In this document: positions 61,256-64,000 of the stretch, in pieces | How positions within the stretch are numbered: the first letter of the stretch is position 1 | How the letters are laid out: each line of letters begins with the position of its first letter | Source: Paenibacillus sp. HB172176 | Lineage (GTDB): Bacteria; Bacillota; Bacilli; Paenibacillales; Paenibacillaceae | DNA: 64,000 nucleotides | Direction: 5' to 3' | Assembly: GCF_011947265.1 (NCBI RefSeq) | Contig: NZ_JAATHD010000025.1 | Location: 23,752-87,751 of the forward strand | The notes under the pieces: model-generated | The model's database searches: none | Told to the model about the DNA's origin: nothing | What the model saw: only the letters and a program-made list of their open reading frames with translations | Made by a program: the position numbers and the translations under genes

Positions 61256-62008
61256 CTAGGCTAACTCGGCAATCATACGATTGATATTCTCAAAGCTTGT
61301 TCTCACGGAGTCCATTGGATTGCGGCGGCAGCGATCCTGCTCGACCACGTACCATTCCACGCCGCTTTCTTCACCCCAGGACAAAATAGGCGGGAAGTCG
61401 ATCAGCCCTGTGCCAATCTCTGCCGTCATCCTCTCCTCGTCGTCGGAGACATCCTTCAGATGAATAATCGGCATCCGGTTCCGATACGTATCAATGTAAG
61501 ACAGCGGATCTTGTCCTGCCTTCATGATCCAATGCACGTCGATTTCCGCCAAAATCGGATTATTCTCGCTTGGATCGAGCAAGTAGCTGAGCGCCTCTTG
61601 TCCATCGACGATAGTCTCGAACTCGAAAGCGTGATTATGATAGCTGATACGAAGATTCGTCTTATTCGCCACTGATTGAAGCGCTTTCTTCACCTGCCGA
61701 TAGCCTTCCTCGTTCCGAAGCTCCACTGGAACGGCGGGACATATCACATCGCGGGTACCGAACAGCTCCGCTTCCTTCACGACCGCTTCCGTCTCCTCCG
61801 TAATTCGATCAAGCGATACATGCATGCCCGCCGTCTTCATGCCCAGCTTCCGAATTTTCCCCGCAAGCTCCTCCGGGTCATGACCATGATAGCCCGCCAG
61901 TTGAACGCCTGCCCAGCCCATGTCCGCCAGTTCCTCCAGCACTTTGAAGAAATCCTCTTGGCACGCGTCTCTCAGCGTGAAGAGTTGAACAGCCAATTTG
62001 TCTCGCAA
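61256..62008 (-). CDS. Sugar phosphate isomerase/epimerase family TIM barrel
   Basis: The 250-residue protein is an AP-endonuclease-2-like TIM barrel, as in IolE/IolI and related isomerases: LAVQLFTLRDACQEDFFKVL, GWAGVQLAGYHGHDP, ISYHNHAFEFE and EIDVHWIMKAGQDP with metal His, Glu and Asp. The start is a TTG 7 bases after AAGGAGGG. It forms an operon with the Gfo/Idh gene and is divergent from an AraC regulator. The substrate is unknown. Confidence 0.9.
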   Translation of the reverse strand: MRDKLAVQLFTLRDACQEDFFKVLEELADMGWAGVQLAGYHGHDPEELAGKIRKLGMKTAGMHVSLDRITEETEAVVKEAELFGTRDVICPAVPVELRNEEGYRQVKKALQSVANKTNLRISYHNHAFEFETIVDGQEALSYLLDPSENNPILAEIDVHWIMKAGQDPLSYIDTYRNRMPIIHLKDVSDDEERMTAEIGTGLIDFPPILSWGEESGVEWYVVEQDRCRRNPMDSVRTSFENINRMIAELA

Positions 62009-62158
62009 AACAATTCCCTCCTTCAAATGGTTCCTGCTCTCCATTCAGCTTACACTGCTTGAGGCAACGAGCGCCATGCCGTATCTTATGATAAACTTAT
62101 CCCATCTTACGATTATGCATAAACTACAATGATCCGCTTAACAGGAGGTATTCATGCC

Positions 62159-62959
62159 ATGATTCAATATTCCGGATATTCCGTTCATCGAAAGCCATAT
62201 ACTTCCTTGAGAAACGGAGGTCTTTCCCATTATTATTTATTGCGAATGCAAACGGAAGGTGTCGCAAGAACGGTCATTGGCGGTATCAGCTACACGCTAA
62301 AGCCCGGAGATCTCATTTTCTGTCCACTTGGTGAATCTTACGAGCTCTATATGGATTCGGCAAGCGAGCAATCGCCAAGCTCGGATTACTTCCTCTTCTT
62401 GAAGCCGGAGATCGATTGGCTGGACAGTTGGGGAGGCTGGTGGGAGAGAAACGCAAACGCACAGCGCGTTCATATCGGTCTGGACGAGACGGCCATCATC
62501 TTATGGAAGCAGTTGACGCATGAATACAAGAGGGTGAAGGACATGAGCCGCGCCGTCGCGAATCATCTCGCTCTCGCTTTGCTGCTTCATCTGGAGCGAC
62601 TGCTCGGAGATCGTGAAGCCGCCAATGGCTATGAGCAGTCTGTCGTGAATCAGATGAAATATTTTATCGAGAAGAATGTGGTGAAGCCTCTTCAACTGTC
62701 CGCAATCTGCGCCCATGTGGGACTCAGCGTGTCACGGGCTTCGCAGCTGTTCAAAGCGGCTGCCGGACAATCGGTTATGGATTATGTCATCGAAGTAAGA
62801 CTTTCTCTTGCTCGGAGCCGCATTCAACACAGCGACTTCACGCTGGAGGAAATCTCGCATATGTGCGGCTTTAACACGTACACCCACTTTAATCGGCTGT
62901 TCCGGGCTCGTTATCACTGCTCACCAAGCGTCTACCGGCAAGGGCTGAAGAGCAAATGA
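62159..62959 (+). CDS. AraC-family regulator, divergent from the isomerase operon
   Basis: The 266-residue protein has an N-terminal cupin sensor (GGISYTLKPGDLIFCPLGESYEL) and AraC helices at the end (ICAHVGLSVSRASQLFKAAAG; EISHMCGFNTYTHFNRLFRARY). GGAGG lies 10 bases before the chosen ATG; the earlier in-frame ATG lacks a site. Its position, about 150 bases from the isomerase start on the opposite strand, makes that operon the likely target. Confidence 0.92.
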   Translation: MIQYSGYSVHRKPYTSLRNGGLSHYYLLRMQTEGVARTVIGGISYTLKPGDLIFCPLGESYELYMDSASEQSPSSDYFLFLKPEIDWLDSWGGWWERNANAQRVHIGLDETAIILWKQLTHEYKRVKDMSRAVANHLALALLLHLERLLGDREAANGYEQSVVNQMKYFIEKNVVKPLQLSAICAHVGLSVSRASQLFKAAAGQSVMDYVIEVRLSLARSRIQHSDFTLEEISHMCGFNTYTHFNRLFRARYHCSPSVYRQGLKSK

Positions 62960-63218
62960 TCCTTAACTCATGTGCGCGCGTGATAAAGCTCGAAATAGAA
63001 TTGACGCCGGGTTTGGCAAGAATCCAAAGCGGAATTAGATGCAGGCTGCTTCCCGGCGCCTTCTATGCTTTATTTTCTCCGAGCATCTCCTTCTAAGGAA
63101 GATTCATAACGTTAAACGCCTGAATCTCCAGCTTGCGTATATCTAAAGATGAATGGCATCGTTATTTCATCAAAGCGAGCATGGTTTCAGCCCGAGATCA
63201 TGAAAAAATACGCTCAAT

Positions 63219-63777
63219 GAGACCGTCGATTAACTGTGGACTGGGCTGCAATGCTGATTTTCAGCGCTGCAGCTTCGGATGTCGCTCCGACTGGCGCTCT
63301 AGTGCTGATTTTCAGCGCTGCTAGTTTCGGATGTCGACCCGAACAGCGCTCTAGCGCTGATTTTCAGCGCTGCAGCTTCGGATGTCGACCCGAACAGCGC
63401 TCTAGCGTTGATTTTCAGCGCTGCAGCTTCGGGTGTCGACCCGAACAGCGCTCTAGCGCTGATTTTCAGCGCTGCAGCTTCGGGTGTCGCTCCGACTGGC
63501 GCTCTAGCTCTGATTTTCAGCGCTGCTAGCTTCGGATGTCGACCCGAACAGCGCTCTAGTGCTGATTTTCAGCGCTGCAGCTTCGAATGTCGCTCCGACT
63601 GGCGCTCTAGCGCTGATTTTCAGCGCTGCAGCTTCGGGTGTCGACCCGAACAGCGCTCTAGCGCTGATTTTCAGCGCTGCTAGCTTCGGGTGTCGACCCG
63701 AACAGCGCTGCAGCTTCAAATGCGGAACTCGCTGACGTGTTCCACAAGTAGGTGATCCACAATGAATCGACAGCCTA
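63219..63777. mobile_element. MITE-like family A element, copy 4 (expanded)
   Basis: The left end GAGACCGTCGATTAACTGTG and the reversed right end TAGGCTGTCGATTCATTGTG are inverted repeats. TCAAT flanks both sides (63214-63218 and 63778-63782). At 559 bp it is the largest copy, enlarged by a 51-bp tandem array. No transposase is present. Confidence 0.78.
63253..63714. repeat. Nine tandem 51/52-bp units inside the family A element
   Basis: Each unit starts GCTGATTTTCAGCGCTGC and ends with GCGCTCTAGC. Two alternating middle variants occur (GTCGACCCGAACAG and GTCGCTCCGACTGG). Each unit contains a short GCTGA/TCAGC stem and the self-complementary CAGCGCTG. The 51-base length keeps one frame open, which makes false repetitive reading frames. 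Confidence 0.88.
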
Positions 63778-63907
63778 TCAATCTTCGTTAGTGTTCGGCC
63801 TGGCTCCATCCAAGCCTCTTAACGAGATCTTTCCGTGATGTTCGACCTGCCGTTTTGCATAGCCAGGCAACCTTGTAAACAACAGGCTAAGCAACAGACG
63901 CGCTATA

Positions 63908-64000
63908 GTAGAGTAGAGAACTGAATTTCGTTGGAGGGCGCAAGCCCTCTAGTTACTTTCCAGTTCCCCCTTCATCAAACCGGACGTGAGGTTTTCCCTC
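63908..64000 (-). mobile_element. 3' end of a group II intron (partial)
   Basis: Read on the minus strand the window begins GAGGGAAAACCTCACGTCCG followed by GTTTGATGAAGGGGG, which is the 3' part of an intron domain V hairpin. Domain VI follows as a stem (GAGGGC/GCCCTC inside GAACTG/CAGTTC) and the intron ends TCTCTACTCTAC, the usual form. The catalytic core and any reverse transcriptase lie beyond the right edge. Confidence 0.72.

Larger units (their letters stand above)
63093..63791. repeat. Family C palindromic repeat, split by a large family A element
   Basis: The outer part starts CTAAGGAAGATTCATAACG and ends CTTCGTTAG; the segment TTCATCAAAGCGAGCATG matches the copy near 19500. Sequence after it (TGTTCGACCTGC) is also shared with the region near 19690, so similarity extends beyond the palindrome. 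Between the AraC gene and this repeat I see nothing recognisable. Confidence 0.6.

Noticed and set aside
63236..63683. Proteins with 17-residue repeats (RSSADFQRCSFGCRPEQ type)
   Set aside because: They result from a 51-base DNA repeat whose length is a multiple of three. There is no ribosome site, and the frame starts and ends inside the non-coding element. The frame at 35300-35608 is rejected for the same reason.
63253..63714. Possible CRISPR array
   Set aside because: The whole 51-bp unit is repeated, so there are no unique spacers, and no cas genes are near.

Overview
The window looks like chromosomal DNA of an endospore-forming, GC-moderate member of the Paenibacillaceae (Paenibacillus or Cohnella type). 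The evidence is a CotSA/CotS spore-coat pair, a YheC/YheD coat ATP-grasp protein, an S-layer-homology surface protein, a Trp T-box leader, several AraC regulators each paired with a carbohydrate gene, and LplA/LplB/YtcP-type sugar ABC genes without an ATPase. Start codons TTG and GTG with strong Shine-Dalgarno sites are common, and several starts are placed on that basis. The species is inferred from gene content only.

Layout: 1-2.7 kb holds the start of a MarR-like regulator and a secreted SLH protein. 2.8-4.6 kb holds a tryptophan T-box and trpS, separated by a nested repeat. 5.3-9.5 kb is a GH78 rhamnosidase with a divergent AraC regulator. 9.6-11.5 kb has a DJ-1 protein, a small membrane protein and a Crp/Fnr regulator. 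11.6-19.1 kb is an envelope block: PepSY protein, COG4705 membrane protein, FetAB transporter, a decayed membrane protein, a BcrC-like phosphatase, a two-component system and a second PAP2 phosphatase. 19.8-21.2 kb is hmp with a Crp/Fnr-type operator. 21.2-25.7 kb has an FAD oxidoreductase with AraC, and a nitroreductase with HxlR. 25.8-30.5 kb has panD-yheD, a threonine-synthase-like gene, a haem-type membrane protein, DedA and a TipAS MerR regulator. 30.7-34.3 kb is spore-coat related.

34.9-38.2 kb holds an L,D-transpeptidase, a YjbR protein and a class A PBP. 38.7-49.8 kb is one minus-strand glycan locus read as permease, permease, binding protein, membrane AraC regulator, BNR protein, DHDPS-family lyase, GH38 mannosidase. 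50.3-54.4 kb is an allantoin-degradation operon (allantoinase, allantoate amidohydrolase, aminotransferase). 54.6-56.1 kb has a lipoprotein and a secreted metzincin. 56.3-60.1 kb has an SGNH esterase, relics of a deleted gene pair, a STAS-less SulP transporter, an ArsR repressor and an unrecognised cysteine-rich protein sharing an ArsR-like operator. 60.2-63 kb has a Gfo/Idh dehydrogenase, a sugar isomerase and an AraC regulator.

The intergenic DNA is unusually structured. Three repeat families recur. Family A is MITE-like, with about 22-bp inverted ends and 5-6-bp target duplications; families B and C are palindromic elements ending in CTAACGGAC or CTAACGAAG. Three of the four A copies sit inside a B or C copy, and one separates the T-box from trpS. 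The right edge of the window carries the 3' end of a group II intron on the minus strand.
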